Source: Leptasterias polaris
Lineage: Eukaryota; Echinodermata; Asteroidea; Forcipulatida; Asteriidae
NCBI GenBank assembly: GCA_037783415.1
Contig: JAZGTN010000009.1
Span: 3,720,001 to 3,784,000 of the forward strand
Direction of reading: 5' to 3'
DNA: 64,000 nt
A program made the translations under genes and the position numbers. The notes beneath the pieces were generated by a model that worked only from the letters and a program-made list of their open reading frames with translations, was not told the origin of the DNA and did not search any database. Of this stretch, positions 10,300 through 22,632 are shown one piece after another. Position 1 is the first letter of the stretch, and each line of letters starts with the position of its first letter.

Positions 10300-13200
10300 C
10301 TTGAAGTAAAGCACAATACTATGAAACAGGAAGTACAGTAAGTAAAAAAAACAGGTCAGACAATGATCATTTTCCCCCCCAAAATTTGCTTTACATGTAC
10401 ATTTCTAGTTACGCAAACAGTGGGAAGCCAGTCACCTACTGTAGGGATGTACGTGTAAGCCATTGTTTTTATAAAGAGTAGATTCCATTCAAGTCATCTA
10501 CATATAGTTGGTTTTTTTCAATAAACACAACATCTGAACATCCAGCGGAAATTTCATCTTTGGTGGTCAGAATTTTGTTAATATTATGAACAACATCTTA
10601 TCAGATTGTGTGTTTGGTTGTACTGTCACCCCTGATTGTGTGTGTGCATTCATTGAGATACAATCGGGTTCATTATGGGCCCACAGGTTGCTATTATCAT
10701 TCACATCAACATTCTCTGCCCTACATGTAGCAGGTACAAATTTACACATACATACTCCTCCTGGGCGATGGGAAGCAATTATACAGTCAAAAATGTTCTC
10801 CTGTGAAAGGGCCTCTAGACACTGTGGCTATCCATGTTAATGCACAATGTACATAGTCTCACACAGGTCATTCTGACACCCCTGTTTAAGAATGAAGATC
10901 ACCACCCAGCCTACAGTACACACTGCAATCCACACATGATTATGTGTCTGTATGACACTTTAAGCCCCTTTTGTTGATTTAACCAAATGTGACTGGATTA
11001 AGGGCTTTCCTGTGACATCTGAAAGTCAACTACATTGCTCTGGTGTGCATTACTACATGTGTACATGTACATGTAGTGTGCGCATCATATGATTTCACTA
11101 GTCTTTCATTCAAGCCTTGAACTTGACTTTATTTAAAATCCTAGGGAGAACCACATTACACATCCTTCTCACCTTTTCTAGGACATCTACATTGTATACA
11201 ACAACTTGCCAAATCAGTTGTACTTTCACTGCGTCTTTACTTTAAAGTTGTGGACTTTTTTTCCCCTTCTTTCTTTCTATCCACACACCCACCAGTCAGA
11301 CAGCGTGACAGCTTCCCATCGGGAGACTAAAGCAATGTTCCTTATTTAGACGCCAATCAGTATACCCCAACTGCTCGTGAATTAGCAGGTTATAAATAAA
11401 TGAGCATGGAACTGACGTATGTGAATTTGGGGCTGGGTTGGCGAATGGCAAAGGGGAGATGGCAAAGGTCATGTTTATAGGGTGAACTACAAAATGCCAC
11501 GGAGCACAAGGATTCTCTTACTAGTACGATGTACGATGTTCATAAATGTAGCAGGGCTTGACCTTAACACTAGCCTGGGTGTACATTGTCTAGTAGAAAC
11601 TAAACCAATGTACAATTGACTCTGGTCCCCGTTTAAATTTGTCATTTGTTGTTTTTGTTTTGTTTGCGGATGTGAATAAAAGAAAAAATTATTTCCTTTG
11701 AGTGTGTGACTGTTACTTTGTTTGATCCGATTGTGATCGCTACCATCAGTGATCGGCTTTCTCCTTTAACACTAACTAACAGTGGTCCGCTGGCCAAATG
11801 CCAGTTAAAACACCCGAGGACCAGTCAAATTTTACTCCACGTGCAAATCAAAAACAGATAGCCATAGTTTGTAGCAATGTACACAAAATATTCAAAAATA
11901 GTGTCAAATTTGTTGGAAACAAATTAACCAATCACGGAAGGTATTTCAGTTCATGAATCTTTACAGAAAATGTTCAACTTGGTCACAACATTTTTTAACA
12001 GGATTGAATGTTTTGCTAACATTCGGCCGTCCATGCCAACCGGCGCACTTTGTTTATCAACAATGGAATGGTCTATAGAATCAAGTACATGTACATGTAC
12101 ATGTAGTACATGTAGCACAATCTAACACTCAAAACCTTGGACCTATGGAATTGTACAGACATTTTGTACAAGAAACAACTTTTTAAATCACAATGGCCAT
12201 CACTCGTTATCCTACATTGTAGGACAAGAGGAATAATACATGTAGCAATACTGTACAAAGTGTTTCATCGCTAAACATTAACCTGCCAGCAAACTCATCG
12301 AATATGCAAGTAGGTTGATATAAAACAAGCTGGTCAACAACAACTTCCGAGTTGGGAGCCCTGGAGCCTTTTGCAAGCGGAGGGAGCTTGCAGTTAGCTT
12401 TTCTTGCAGGGAACAGATCGAGTTAACAACAAATAAAACTGTGTATACATTTGTACATGCATCACAGGGATGTAATAGGAACTGTGATCGCAAAGCGCAA
12501 ACAGCTTGCGAGTGCCAAAGATTGCAAGTGCGAAGCCAACTTATGAACATTTATCTTTGGTTTTAAATTAAAATCCCTATTCTGCAATCTGGGGCATTCT
12601 GTTTGGCTTTGTCTTCATGTTTTTATGAATCTGATATTAATATTTTGTTTTAATATTGTGTCGTCAGGCATTGGTTTTCGCAATTAAGATTGATACACAG
12701 TTAAGATCAATCTTAGCGCTTTGTAAAAACCAGCAAATGGTCACCAAAGCCAAAGGTACATGCACACATTTGTTTTCTGGTAAAACATTCAAAAGGCTAG
12801 AGGGCTTCCATGATCTATTATTATTAGAGGCCCATTTTTCTCAGAATGTCATCAAATGTTTTGGATGTTGACAAATTTTGCACTGGAAGGGTAATGAATA
12901 CAATGGCAGTTTACACCAGTTTAACGTGAGGCAAGAGAATTGTTATTTTTCCCCACTCACATGAGGAGACTCTATCTAATGGAAAATGAGTACATCACAA
13001 AATTGAATTGGTCATTTCCCTTCCTCTTTAAGTATTTTGTTGTAAGTGTGTGAACCCTGAACTGAACATCAACAAATTACTGAAAACATTGTTGCATGAA
13101 TAACATTTCAATGTCAAAAGATTCATGAACTCTGTCGATTCAAAGATAAACAAACTACATGTACTCTTAACTGAATTACTGCAGTCAAAATATTCAGACT

Positions 13201-14189
13201 ACATGTACTTGATTCACATAAATAGTTAAATGTTGGTAAATAGATTTTAACCGGCCGAAGGCAGAGAGTTTTTCCGGTTTTTATTTGATTAGATTGGCAA
13301 AATTTGTCCAGGCAGGTGACAATTGGCTGGCATTTGACCGGCGGCTATCCTGCTGAACTGGCTGTCCAGTGTCCAAAGTCAAGCAACCTCCTTCCCAATC
13401 CATCTACTAGATCAACCTCCTTCCAAATCCATCTACTAGTTTTCTGCATACCCCTGCATTTAGTTTGTAACCATGTAAACAAAACTTGTAATTTCAAACC
13501 ACTTAAACGTTCAACTGTTTTCCGGCTGGCAGAACTTTCACAGAGAAAAAACAAATCAAGTTCTATTGCAAAACTACATGTAGAAGGTGGGACTCTAATT
13601 TAGTTGAAGAATACCCCATAGTTTAGAAAAATCTGAGGGGAACCCACCCTGTCCATGGTGGCTCCGGAAAAGTCATCAAACACATTTTTGTGTAATGAAA
13701 TATTGGTTACATTGTTATCGTGACAGATATCACAAGGAATACTACTCATTCATTTGTAATAATAGGCTAATAATACAAACTTGATACTAGGTGCTACAGT
13801 AAAGATTCTTAAAAAATACAAAAAATTCCTCCACAGAAAATTACACTCCACGACATGTTTAAAATATTTTGCAGTAAACAGAAGTTTCTTAATTTGAGTT
13901 TAAAATGAGTTGTGAGAGTGAATGTTTCTGACTCCCTGGCTGGGAGGAGGAGAAATCATTGTGAACATTTTGCCAACAGTCTTGTTAATAACTCCCGTTT
14001 AAAATCTCTTCTCCCCCCCCCCCCCGACCAGAGAGAGTGTCCATGGTAGGAATACCCGCAATTCCAAACAATATTCCACTCTTCCAATGAGAACCACCCG
14101 TTTCCAAAACAGTCCGGTCCCTTATTTTATTAACATTTTAAATAAATAATTGTTGTTTTAGTTGATGTTTTGATATTTATTTCTATTTG
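10300..14189. other. No gene recognised
   Basis: No exon is supported. Contents are scattered TACATGTA runs (for example 11057-11080 and 12085-12115), a degraded SINE body at about 10697-10785 that matches CTGCCCTCACAGGTACCC..CTGGGTGGAGAGAAGC of the SINE at 39.6 kb, a 28-bp tandem duplication at about 13384-13440, and a C-run at about 14013-14025. Confidence 0.4.
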
Positions 14190-14594
14190 TTAAATTTTAA
14201 ATATCATTCTCTGTACAGTCACATGCAATTTGGCCACTGGGCCACGATTTGTGGTTTTAATAAAAATAAAAATATAATATAAAAATATAATAATATTACT
14301 GGTCTGATAAGATTGTTCCATATAAAATAAGGCTGTTGCAATGTGAGAGAAGGCCTGATCACCATAGTGTGTAGTTTGAGATTTAGGGACAACGAGGCGG
14401 GTTGTGAAGCAGCAGAACAAGGTACAGTGCTTGTTAAATTTCTGATCTTCGACGTAGCCGGGTGCAGAGTCGTGGAGTGCTTTAAAGACAAGTGTGAGGA
14501 CCTCGTATTCAATTCTCTTTGTTGGTACCTGGAGCCAGTAAATGGAGTTCTTACATGTAACCCTCTTGCTGTCTGACCATTCAATACCATTCAC
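14190..14594 (-). pseudogene. LINE reverse-transcriptase C-terminal fragment
   Basis: The minus-strand translation contains WLQVPTKRIEYEVLTLVFKA, LHDSAPGYVED and, further on, VPKSQTTHYGDQAFSHIA. These match the usual C-terminal order of CR1/L2-type LINE polymerase ends (WLPV..RIE.K.L.L.FKAL...AP.Y, then VPR..T..YGDRAFS.A.P.LWN). The expected Arg-Ser-Leu block between them is garbled and the two reading frames overlap, so it is frameshifted. No upstream polymerase palm domain is visible. This is a dead 5'-truncated copy. Confidence 0.75.
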
Positions 14595-15057
14595 TGTGGT
14601 TTTGAATGATAGCTATGCCAGCCTTGCAATATGATACCATGAGGGAATGCATGTACACAGTACACAGTTAGTTCGGTGCACAGTTGTGCCACCATACACA
14701 ACTTTGGCAGTTGAATGGTTTCAAATGGTTGGTCAACTCACTTGAAAATGTTGCGAACAGTAGGAGGGTTAATGATATGTTCATGCTTCTTTTTGTTTAC
14801 TTGCGTCATTGTGCAGTCTGGATTATGGAGACATTTGGCCGTCTGGCTAGTACTGCATACATGTATACATACATTGCAATAAGGAGATTTGGCTGCTGTA
14901 CACCATCGGTCAGTTCATGGCGCGCCCGATAATATGGATAAGTATGTGAGCATTCATGCTGCCTAAATCTCCTACGGTGTCTGAGACAGGCAGGTCATGA
15001 TTGCTAAGCTGATGTCGAAAACAAGTATATTCAAAAACACCCCCAAAAATAAAAACA

Positions 15058-16042
15058 TTAAAGGCACCTGGCAGTGGTATTTTTTCAAAATAAAGCTTTT
15101 GTCATTAATATATACATTTTTATGAGTGGAATGTGAATAAACAATTTACTAAGGTTAAACAATTGTATTTTTCTTTTAATTACAAATTAAAAAATAGGCC
15201 CCCTTTACATGGCGCTGTTCGTGACGTCAATCGAGGCAGGAGAAAATGTGTAGTCTGGTCCCGTACATTACGTCTGGGTACCTGATAAGTATCATGCGTT
15301 TTCGTATTCGGACGTCACCACCCAATGCAATCCTAGGACAGTGTACAGTCGACTAATAGTAATACGAGACGCCAGTTTATACGAGGTTTTTCACCGGTCC
15401 CGAACTGTCCCATGCGCGTTTTTATGTCTTAAAAACGGAAGATACGAGCATGGTCATAACGAGAACACGGATAATACGAGGTATTGTTTTTCCACCAGAA
15501 ACATTTCGCTGGTAACCTAAGCTTCACTGCAACTTCCCTTGCACGCTACTGCCAACGAAAAAATCCCCGGGCTATCCAAGTGTTCGCTGCATAGCGCTGA
15601 AAAGGACGTCGGACCGGACCACTTTGCCCTCGTTAGCCTAACTTTCGATGCCCGTAACTGCCTATTATTTGGGATCTGCAGGAAAAAAATGCTGGCTGAC
15701 CCCATCTTTAGTCGTTTTGCTGCATCCAGCAGAAATTTTCGCTGGAAAAATGCAAGAAAAAAAAACCTTTTGGATAACCAAACGAAACGTACAATCTCAC
15801 TACTTGCACGTGTATACAACGTAAATGCAGGCAAGTTCGAGTGGGGTCGATGTTCAATCGAGGTGAAGTCTTCCTCGATTGACGTCACAAAAAGGGATGG
15901 GCGGAGTCGCCCCCAAACAACTTTATCTATTTTTTTAACATATAAATACTGACAAACAATTACTCAAAAAATTATTTTATTGTTAATATACATATACTCT
16001 TATATTTAAAAAAAAAAAAAATCTATTTCCAGGTGACTTTAA
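15058..16042. mobile_element. 985-bp TTAA-bounded fold-back element with THAP relic
   Basis: Opens TTAAAGGCACCTGG and closes CCAGGTGACTTTAA, so TTAA flanks both ends and the termini are inverted. Sub-terminal blocks are also inverted: GTGACGTCAATCGAGG near 15222 and CCTCGATTGACGTCAC near 15875, plus AT-rich arms. TTAA targets and AAGG-starting ends are features of the Kolobok/T2 superfamily (piggyBac also uses TTAA). A degenerate THAP zinc finger lies inside on the minus strand, which favours Kolobok, whose proteins are known to carry THAP domains. Confidence 0.65.
15570..15750 (-). pseudogene. Degenerate THAP-type zinc-finger fragment
   Basis: Reading the minus strand from about 15745, one frame gives AGCSKTTKDGVSQHFFPADP, which matches the start of a THAP domain (C..GC...TKDGVS.H.FP.DP). 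After a frame change the next part gives LTRAKWSGPTSFSALCSEHL, matching the THAP C-terminal W.P...S.LCSEHF motif including its Cys and His ligands. The first ligand Cys appears to be replaced by Ser, and one frameshift separates the halves. A pyrimidine tract plus CAG lies just upstream, like a splice acceptor. The open frame on the opposite strand (15539-15952) is its antisense shadow. Confidence 0.6.
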
Positions 16043-18720
16043 AAGAAAAATTAAATATAATTTATAAAAGAAATCCTTAGTTGGACATCGGTAAGAAGGG
16101 TTGATTCACTGGCTGTTGAGAAGAGAGAAAAAACAGCCAATGAGCAACCTTTCTCAACTGATGACGTTCTTACGGGGCCCCCCGACTTCTTTTGAAATAA
16201 AATGGTTGCTGCCATTGAACCATCTGCTTGTGATCTCAATAAGTGTATCGCTAGGATAGACTGAAGAAGAATGTCTTTTTAAAAATGCTATTTCATACCA
16301 TTTCACCGAAGAGATATCACTGAACACAAAAAGCCTGTCAAAACGGAAGGGTTGCCATACTCATTGTTTAAAAAAAGACATTAAGGGTACGACATTTTGC
16401 AGGAAGCTACCATGAGTAATTGCCATTACGTTTCTTGATTCTTTTTGAAACAGTTGGTTACATATGTGTAACTGTCTGTTTCAACAACAAATTTTAGTTT
16501 ATGTCAAGTAGCTTAATGTCAAGCCTGTGATCAAAACATTGTGTCGTCATCACAGCCTTTGGACTGTGAGAAATCACCCCCCGAAAAACAAATACACAAA
16601 CATGAAAATGGAAACGAGAAGAAAGAAATCTTACATTGTACTAACGAACAATCTTTTTCGTTCATCTTGGATTCTAAGTATTATCATTTTAGTAAAATAC
16701 AGCCTACATGTTATAAATGTGTTTTTTTTGTAAACAAGCTACAATTGCCGAGGATTTGTGCTCTGTAGTCTGGACCATGCTGCCGACTAGACCCAGTAAC
16801 TGGGACGCTGTACTCCTTTTTAAAAAAGACTAAATGAAATCATTTCTCCAATGTGGACTTAAAAATCATTGATTTGGAGCACAAAAGATGATCGCGAGTA
16901 CATGTACAATTAAATGCCTGATGTTGCATCTTTGACGTATTGAGAATACGAGTTAGGTGATTTTCAAGTTATTTTGTTTGGTATTTTTGAACTTTTGTGG
17001 CTTTTTTGTGGCTGGGTGCTTGGAAAATCATAGCATATAACGATTGTGTGTTTAATAGAGTGAAAACTTATTTGGAGCACTTGTACAACTGAAGATATCA
17101 AATGTTTCTTTGAAGAAGTACAGCACCGCCCAGTTACTATTACTACATGTAGGTCTAGCTGCCGACAGCTTTCGCGTGCGAACCAGCGATGACAATGCTG
17201 TGTAAGGCTTTATTTATTAATGGGCGCACTAGCTATGATTTCCCGAGCATGCCCAGTGAAGTGTAGTAAGACTTAGGTTAAGGTGTTAATGTGTAATGCG
17301 CTGGTAGCTAGTATATTTCACCAACAGAGGGCATATACTCGTCAATGTGTCTTGCCTTCCTCACAAAGTAGCGCGATAACAAAGACTACAAGCCTGTACA
17401 TTTTTGTTACGATGTGGCTACCTTGTATTTTTCACATGGATGTGAATGTGTGTTGTATCTTGATCACAATGGGGTCTGGCAGTTTGGAGTGGAGTTTTTT
17501 TACGGTTGTTCAAACCATAAAATTGTAAACGTGTTACGACACGTGTAACCAGACGATCGGTCAGTTAACTGTGTAATGGTGTAATAGGCACAGGCTCAAT
17601 TTTTAAAGAGTTCCCAATTGAGTACATTTAAAATGTTTGGGGGGAAAAAAATCACAACAATTTGTCAACCTTCGGCTCTGTCTGGTCAACAACTTTTGGG
17701 AGGATCATCATCAAGGGTTATGATCATTTTAACAACTAGAAAATTATGTATGGTAAATCATACATTGGCTTACATGTTTGCTGTAAAGGTGCTACAAATT
17801 TTAAAACCACTGCCAATTTATTAATTTTTTTTAATTAATTATAACAAATACAAATATCATAAAATACTTCATTCAGTATGAAATACTATAGGCTGAGACA
17901 GGGACAAACAGTTATTATAGATAGATAAAAGGTGAACCATGGTTCATGGAGGAACGATTCCTCCATGGGTGAACCAACGAAACATAGTGTTGTTATAAAA
18001 GGCTAGCTCTACACACACAACATACACACATTACAAATATACACTGTACAAACCTAAATTGACGTTACAATACATACACTACAGACAGAAGTGCATTGTA
18101 GGTCCAATACAAAGTTAATGGACTTTCCATGGACGTTGACAACTTACCGTGACCAGACACTTGCAAAAAGACCAAATGTTGAGTTGTGCCAACAGTTTCA
18201 GATCCGGAAACTATCTTTAATTGTATTCCTCATATACCATGTATATTAGTAGCATCATTCTAGTCGATGTTATCAATCACAATTTGGTGAAATTTTAACA
18301 AAATTCGTTAAAATTTTGGCAGTCTTATCGCCCTCTTCTCGTCTTTGACACTTTACTCAGAAAACTGTTCAACTACGCATGTCTATAAAGTAGTTCAAAA
18401 TATGATATATAAATCAGTGATTTGTGCTTCAAGATTTTCATTAAACCCAAAATTTATACATTGCAGATTTTGGGGCACAAATTTTAGCAAAATTGATCAA
18501 TAAATTTATTTTTTAATTGCATTTTTCGCAAACTGCGGACTGATACTGCCGGAGTGACTCACAAATTTCCAACATGGCCGAGTTTCAACGGTGACCAACA
18601 GCACCTCCCGTTGTATAACGTAAATAGATCAATCTGCAATACCAGTGAAGCACTTCAAGGTCAAAGTTCAGACACTTTTTGATGACCTTAAAAACAAAAC
18701 AAAGCTGACTCATAGGTGTG
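16043..18720. other. No gene recognised
   Basis: A 50-bp imperfect hairpin (GGTTGATTCACTGGCTGTT / AACAGCCAATGAGCAACC) lies at 16099-16148. A single end of the CTAGACCCAGTAACTGGG palindrome family, whose full copies are at 60.2 and 61.0 kb, lies at 16787-16816. The rest is AT-rich with no supported exon. Confidence 0.4.
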
Positions 18721-18727
18721 ATAAGTA

Positions 18728-18965
18728 GTAGTCTTGATTGGCGACGCTGTTTTTTGTACTAGCCACCAATAGATGGCGCTACATTGACTGTTTGGGAGGC
18801 TGACTCAGAAGGACTGGGCAAGTCTATAAATCTGGATCGAAACAGATGTTCGTGTGATACACAGATATCTCTTCTCCAGTTCTATTTCTATGTGTTGCGG
18901 ACAGTAATTCGTCGTTGCGATATCGCACCACGTTAAACAAAATGAACGTCGCCAATCAAGACTAC
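18728..18965. mobile_element. Possible MITE bounded by 19-bp perfect inverted repeats
   Basis: GTAGTCTTGATTGGCGACG at 18728-18746 is repeated exactly inverted at 18947-18965. The 200-bp interior has no frame. No clear target duplication is seen. Confidence 0.5.
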
Positions 18966-19117
18966 ACTAACCCCTGGTAGGGATGTGTAGAAAAACAACG
19001 CTGATTGCCTATCTAAAGTGAATACTTTGCGTCCATGCGTGTTGAAAACTTTCCAGCGCTTGCATGGCGCTTGAAGGACGCTTACGCGATGGTACGCGTG
19101 TGTAAAAATGCAAGTAT

Positions 19118-19720
19118 TTAAGATAAGATAAGATAAGAAGATAAGAAAACTTTATTTATCTCCAAAAAGAAGAAATTACATTGCTCGCAACAGTTAAAAA
19201 CACTACACAATAGGTCACAAAAAAAAAAAAAAAAGTAAAATATTAAATACAAAATGGGGTATAAAAACATTGCACATGAAACAGTGTACAATGACATAAA
19301 GGAGTAAAAATCCATTGTCTCCACACCCAGTCTAACCTTACAGACAATACAAATATTATTAAAAATATACTAAGTATGAAACAACTATCATCTTTTAAAA
19401 CTTTCATTGAAAAATGTAATACCCCTTGGGACAAAAGAGTGAAGGTGACGGTTAGTGCGAGCAGCCGGCAGTCTCATTCTACCACTTCTAGGAATGACGT
19501 GACCAGCAAGTTTGCCATGAAGCGGATGGCTATTATCATCTAAAATGCGATTGAACACACCAGTCACGCGCTCCCGGTAGAGAGAGTCTACCGACCGCAA
19601 ACCCAACCCCGTCATTCTCCCTACTTTCCTCACCAGACGATCAATCCTATCTTTATCCTTTTTCAAAGCGTTCCCACCCCAGCCTGCAAATGAATCTTGT
19701 TTTTACACGGCCACCCTAAA
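19118..19720 (-). pseudogene. LINE 3' end: polymerase C-terminus, 3' UTR and tail
   Basis: On the minus strand, about 19720-19388 encodes ..FAGWGGN-LKKDKDRIDRLVRKVGRM and then HPLHGKLAGHVIPRSGRMRL and RTNRHLHSFVPRGITFFNES, the usual C-terminal signature of a LINE polymerase (K.RL..L..K...G, then HPL...F..L.SGRR.R.P..RT.R...SF.P.AI..LN). About 270 bp of AT-rich 3' UTR follows, then AATAAAG and a (TCTTA)n tail at about 19118-19140. Only the 3' end was inserted, as is typical for 5'-truncated LINE copies. Confidence 0.75.
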
Positions 19721-19844
19721 CTGCATGCAGTTAGAAATGTCACAAGATCAAAGAAGAATGAGAGGGTACCACCAGTTGCTCTGTGACTTGATGCCGGCGG
19801 TTTGCGGGCTACCACACTAACGCGCGCGTAGAATTAGAATGGAT

Positions 19845-19912
19845 CGACTAGTAGGGAGCAAGGCATGCTGGGGAAAAATGGCGCGGCGAGATCAATCCTC
19901 CCTGGGAACGAG
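19845..19912 (+). repeat. Conserved 60-bp repeat, AGCAAGGCATGCTGGG type
   Basis: Contains AGCAAGGCATGCTGGGG, AAAAATGGCGCGGCGAGATC and CTGGGAACGAGG. The same string recurs inverted at 51062-51130 and in part at 38041-38085. It overlaps a 92-codon frame (19839-20117) that is unlike any family known to me, so that frame is not called a gene. Confidence 0.6.
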
Positions 19913-20130
19913 GTTGGTGGCAAGCCGCGTATTCAGGAAATTAGAATCCATGCGATTAAAGGCGGTGAAATTTCTGTCTCCCATCTTTTCCAATTTTAAC
20001 GAATTTTATAATAATCCTGCTTTATCGGATTTGTTTTCGTCAAAATTCAGAGAAAACATATCACTGAGCATACTTGAGGGTAGAATTAGATTGTTTAGCA
20101 GCCTAATTAGTGAGTAATTAGCCGCCACAA

Positions 20131-20200
20131 ATAAAGGCACAGTACACGTTTGGTAATGACTCTGAAAATTAATGGCAATACAAACTTACTCTCTTCCTTC
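20131..20200 (+). mobile_element. TTAA-family MITE, left-end fragment
   Basis: TAAAGGCACAGTACACGTTTGGTAATGACTC-type end followed by AATTAATGGCAATA and AAACTTACT, matching the inverted right end of the copies at 38550 and 56638. Truncated after about 70 bp, near a G-run at 20252-20268. Confidence 0.55.
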
Positions 20201-20967
20201 CTCCAATGCTTAGAAGTACAGCAGCTTTGGTACGTAGCAGGCGCGGATCCAGGGGGGGGGGGGGGGGCAGGGGGCAAGTGCCTCCCGGGTAAAATTTGAA
20301 AAAAATAAAAAATAAAAAATAAAAAATTCTACTATCTGCCTGCTTAAAAATTAGCCACAAGTGTCTGTGTGGTGTCTTCAGTTTTCCCCAAGCAGCAGGA
20401 TGGATTTCTTTTTCATCCTATGCCTATCAAATTTGTTTCTTTCTGCCAAAATGAATCTTTCATGATTATGTCACTTGTAATTGCTTAGATTTGCACGATA
20501 ACATAAGCGTTTGAAACCTGACATGCCAATTTGTCCTGGATAAAATACAATTATGTCATTCTGGCATTCAAGTGTAAAGACTACACTAAGCTCGAACTAT
20601 ATTTTTTGAATGAATATGCATGAAACCAGATATTGCAGTGACCAGATCCAAACGCGAGATTTGTGGGATTAAAATTTTCTTTGAGTAAAATTAGAAGATT
20701 GGTATGGATCAGAAGTGCTTAAAAAGTGTGTCTATTTCTCGGTTTCAGGCACACAGAGGCTTGATTTTTCACCCCTCAAAATGCCAAAAGCTCAGAGCTA
20801 GGCTAAGTAAGGGGCCACACGACACATGTTTAAATATAAACAGCATTCTAGTCAGGATGTGATTGGTAGAACCATGTAGAACGACGAGCAAAATGTGAAG
20901 CGTCACTATTACGGCATGATCTTCATCGAGAAAAGAGAAAAGAGAAACACTGCCGGTGTATAGGTAG

Positions 20968-21176
20968 ACTTGATTTCAAGTCTGAGATCGCGGTTATTTC
21001 TCTGCATCAGCCACACAAAATTCCCCCCGCAGATTGGCTAACTCGCAATCTCTGTGATCGTAGGTTAAAGACGGAGGTTAATCCACAAGAGGGCGCTATT
21101 TCAGGCAATAATGTATTGGCTATCAGGTAGACTAAAAACCACGAGCACAGACTTGGAACCAAGTCTAGTGTATAGG
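20968..21176. mobile_element. MITE with GACTTG ends, copy 1
   Basis: Begins GACTTGATTTCAAGTCTGAGATC, continues through a CATCAGCCAC block and AAGAGGGCGCTATTTCAGGCAA, and ends CAGACTTGGAACCAAGTCTA. The same ordered blocks occur at 58998-59185. Ends are inverted over about 14 bp. Confidence 0.55.
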
Positions 21177-21640
21177 GAAATCTGTCCCCCACATGGGAAA
21201 TTAACGTGAGGAGGATGATTCAAAAGAGGGCGCTATCAAAAGCAGTTTGTACACAGTTCTCCATATGGGGGGACAGAATCTCCGGGGGGACAGAATCTCC
21301 TGCCACACCGGTGCATGTTTCTCCTCTCCCGGCCGCTCGACGTTAACATGTTGAGCCTGGTCATCCATGATGATATGAGCTGTCGGGGATTTTGACACTG
21401 GCCGGCACCGGCCACTGGCCGGCACCGGCCACTGGCACTAGTCATTGAGCCACACAACTCCGTGGATTTTTGAGATACTGTACTTTGGCTCGACTTCACT
21501 TTGTAGAACTAAACATAGGAGATAGGAGCTCCTCCATAAACGGCTAGCCTATAATATACACATAATTCCAAAACGACCAAAAGATCGCAAGATAATTTAA
21601 ATCCTGGCAGCTAGGCCTATGTTGATATTGACTGATACCA

Positions 21641-21837
21641 GGGCCCAATTTCATAGAGCTGCTTAAGCAGAAAAAGTTGCTTAACAATTGTCTGCTAAGC
21701 AGAAATGAGCAGGATACCAGTCACAAATTGTACATGAGACATGGTAGTTTGGCTGGTAACCTTATTCTGGTAAGCGATTTTTTTTGTGCTTAGCTACTTT
21801 TTGTGCTTAATTAAAGCAGCTCTATGAAATTGGGCCC
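21641..21837. mobile_element. 197-bp MITE with GGGCCCAATTTCATAGAGCTG ends
   Basis: Starts GGGCCCAATTTCATAGAGC and ends GCTCTATGAAATTGGGCCC, a perfect 19-bp terminal inverted repeat followed by further inverted AAGCA blocks. Related partial copies are at 9585-9742 and 24395-24452. Complete ends suggest a fairly young insertion. Confidence 0.75.
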
Positions 21838-22118
21838 AGTTGATAGGAACATGGAGGAAGGAATGGTAGGAAGAAGCAAACTGATCAATCCAGTGTCGCA
21901 ATGTACATTGTTTAACTCATTAATCATTTTACGTTTGTTAAATCGGTATTTGAAGTGGTTGATAGTCTTATAATTAAATCACATGTGTTCTTTAAATGCC
22001 TCCATGGTGTCACCTTGTTTGATTTCTTTGTGTCATCTGAGAGGATTCAGTCTTTTGGGGTGAATTATATTCACGGATAGTTTGGAGATTTTTGATTGAA
22101 CAAATATCTGACAGCACA

Positions 22119-22212
22119 CGTAGTTCTAAGCAACAAGGGTGTTTTTTCTTCGTTAACTTCGATGACCAAAGAATCCCAAGTTTTCACAGGATATGTTATT
22201 TTTATGAATAAT
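22119..22212 (-). mobile_element. TTAA-family MITE internal fragment
   Basis: AGCAACAAGGGTGTTTTTTC, AACTTCGATGACCAA and TTTTCACAGGATATGTTATTT correspond to positions about 37577-37662 of the copy at 37357. Neither terminus is present. Confidence 0.55.
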
Positions 22213-22562
22213 ATTTTTGACCAAAGTACACCCTGCCCTGTCCAGATGACTACACAATGTAGTAAAGGGTGCAAAAGCTGTTACATAACACCGCAGCGGT
22301 TGTCTGATTGTTACCCATTCACATGGAAAGGCATTAATTGTCAGATCCATGCACTGATTGCCTTCGATTCCATTGTACCTGAACTGAATTGCCACGTCTG
22401 AAAAGAAACGTGAACGAAACCACTTCGGTATGCGAGACACCCACACTGTTGTAGGCCTACCGTGAAACGTTCGATGTGTCCTCATCATTATTCAGTGCCT
22501 CCTCCTTGCTCTGACGGTCTTTTTCGCGTTGCGGAATTATAGCAGGGTAAGTGTTCACCATT

Positions 22563-22632
22563 TAAACAAAAAAACAAACAAACAAACAAACAAACAACCC
22601 AACAAACACAACAACAAACAAACAAACAAACC
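22563..22632. repeat. (CAAA)n microsatellite
   Basis: About 70 bp of AAAC units with minor interruptions (CCC, ACAC). Confidence 0.85.

Noticed and set aside
15539..15952. 137-codon plus-strand frame
   Set aside because: It is antisense to the THAP relic and lies inside a transposon.
19839..20117. 92-codon frame MARRDQSSLGTRL..
   Set aside because: Its 5' half is a dispersed repeat found at two other loci; the rest matches nothing known.
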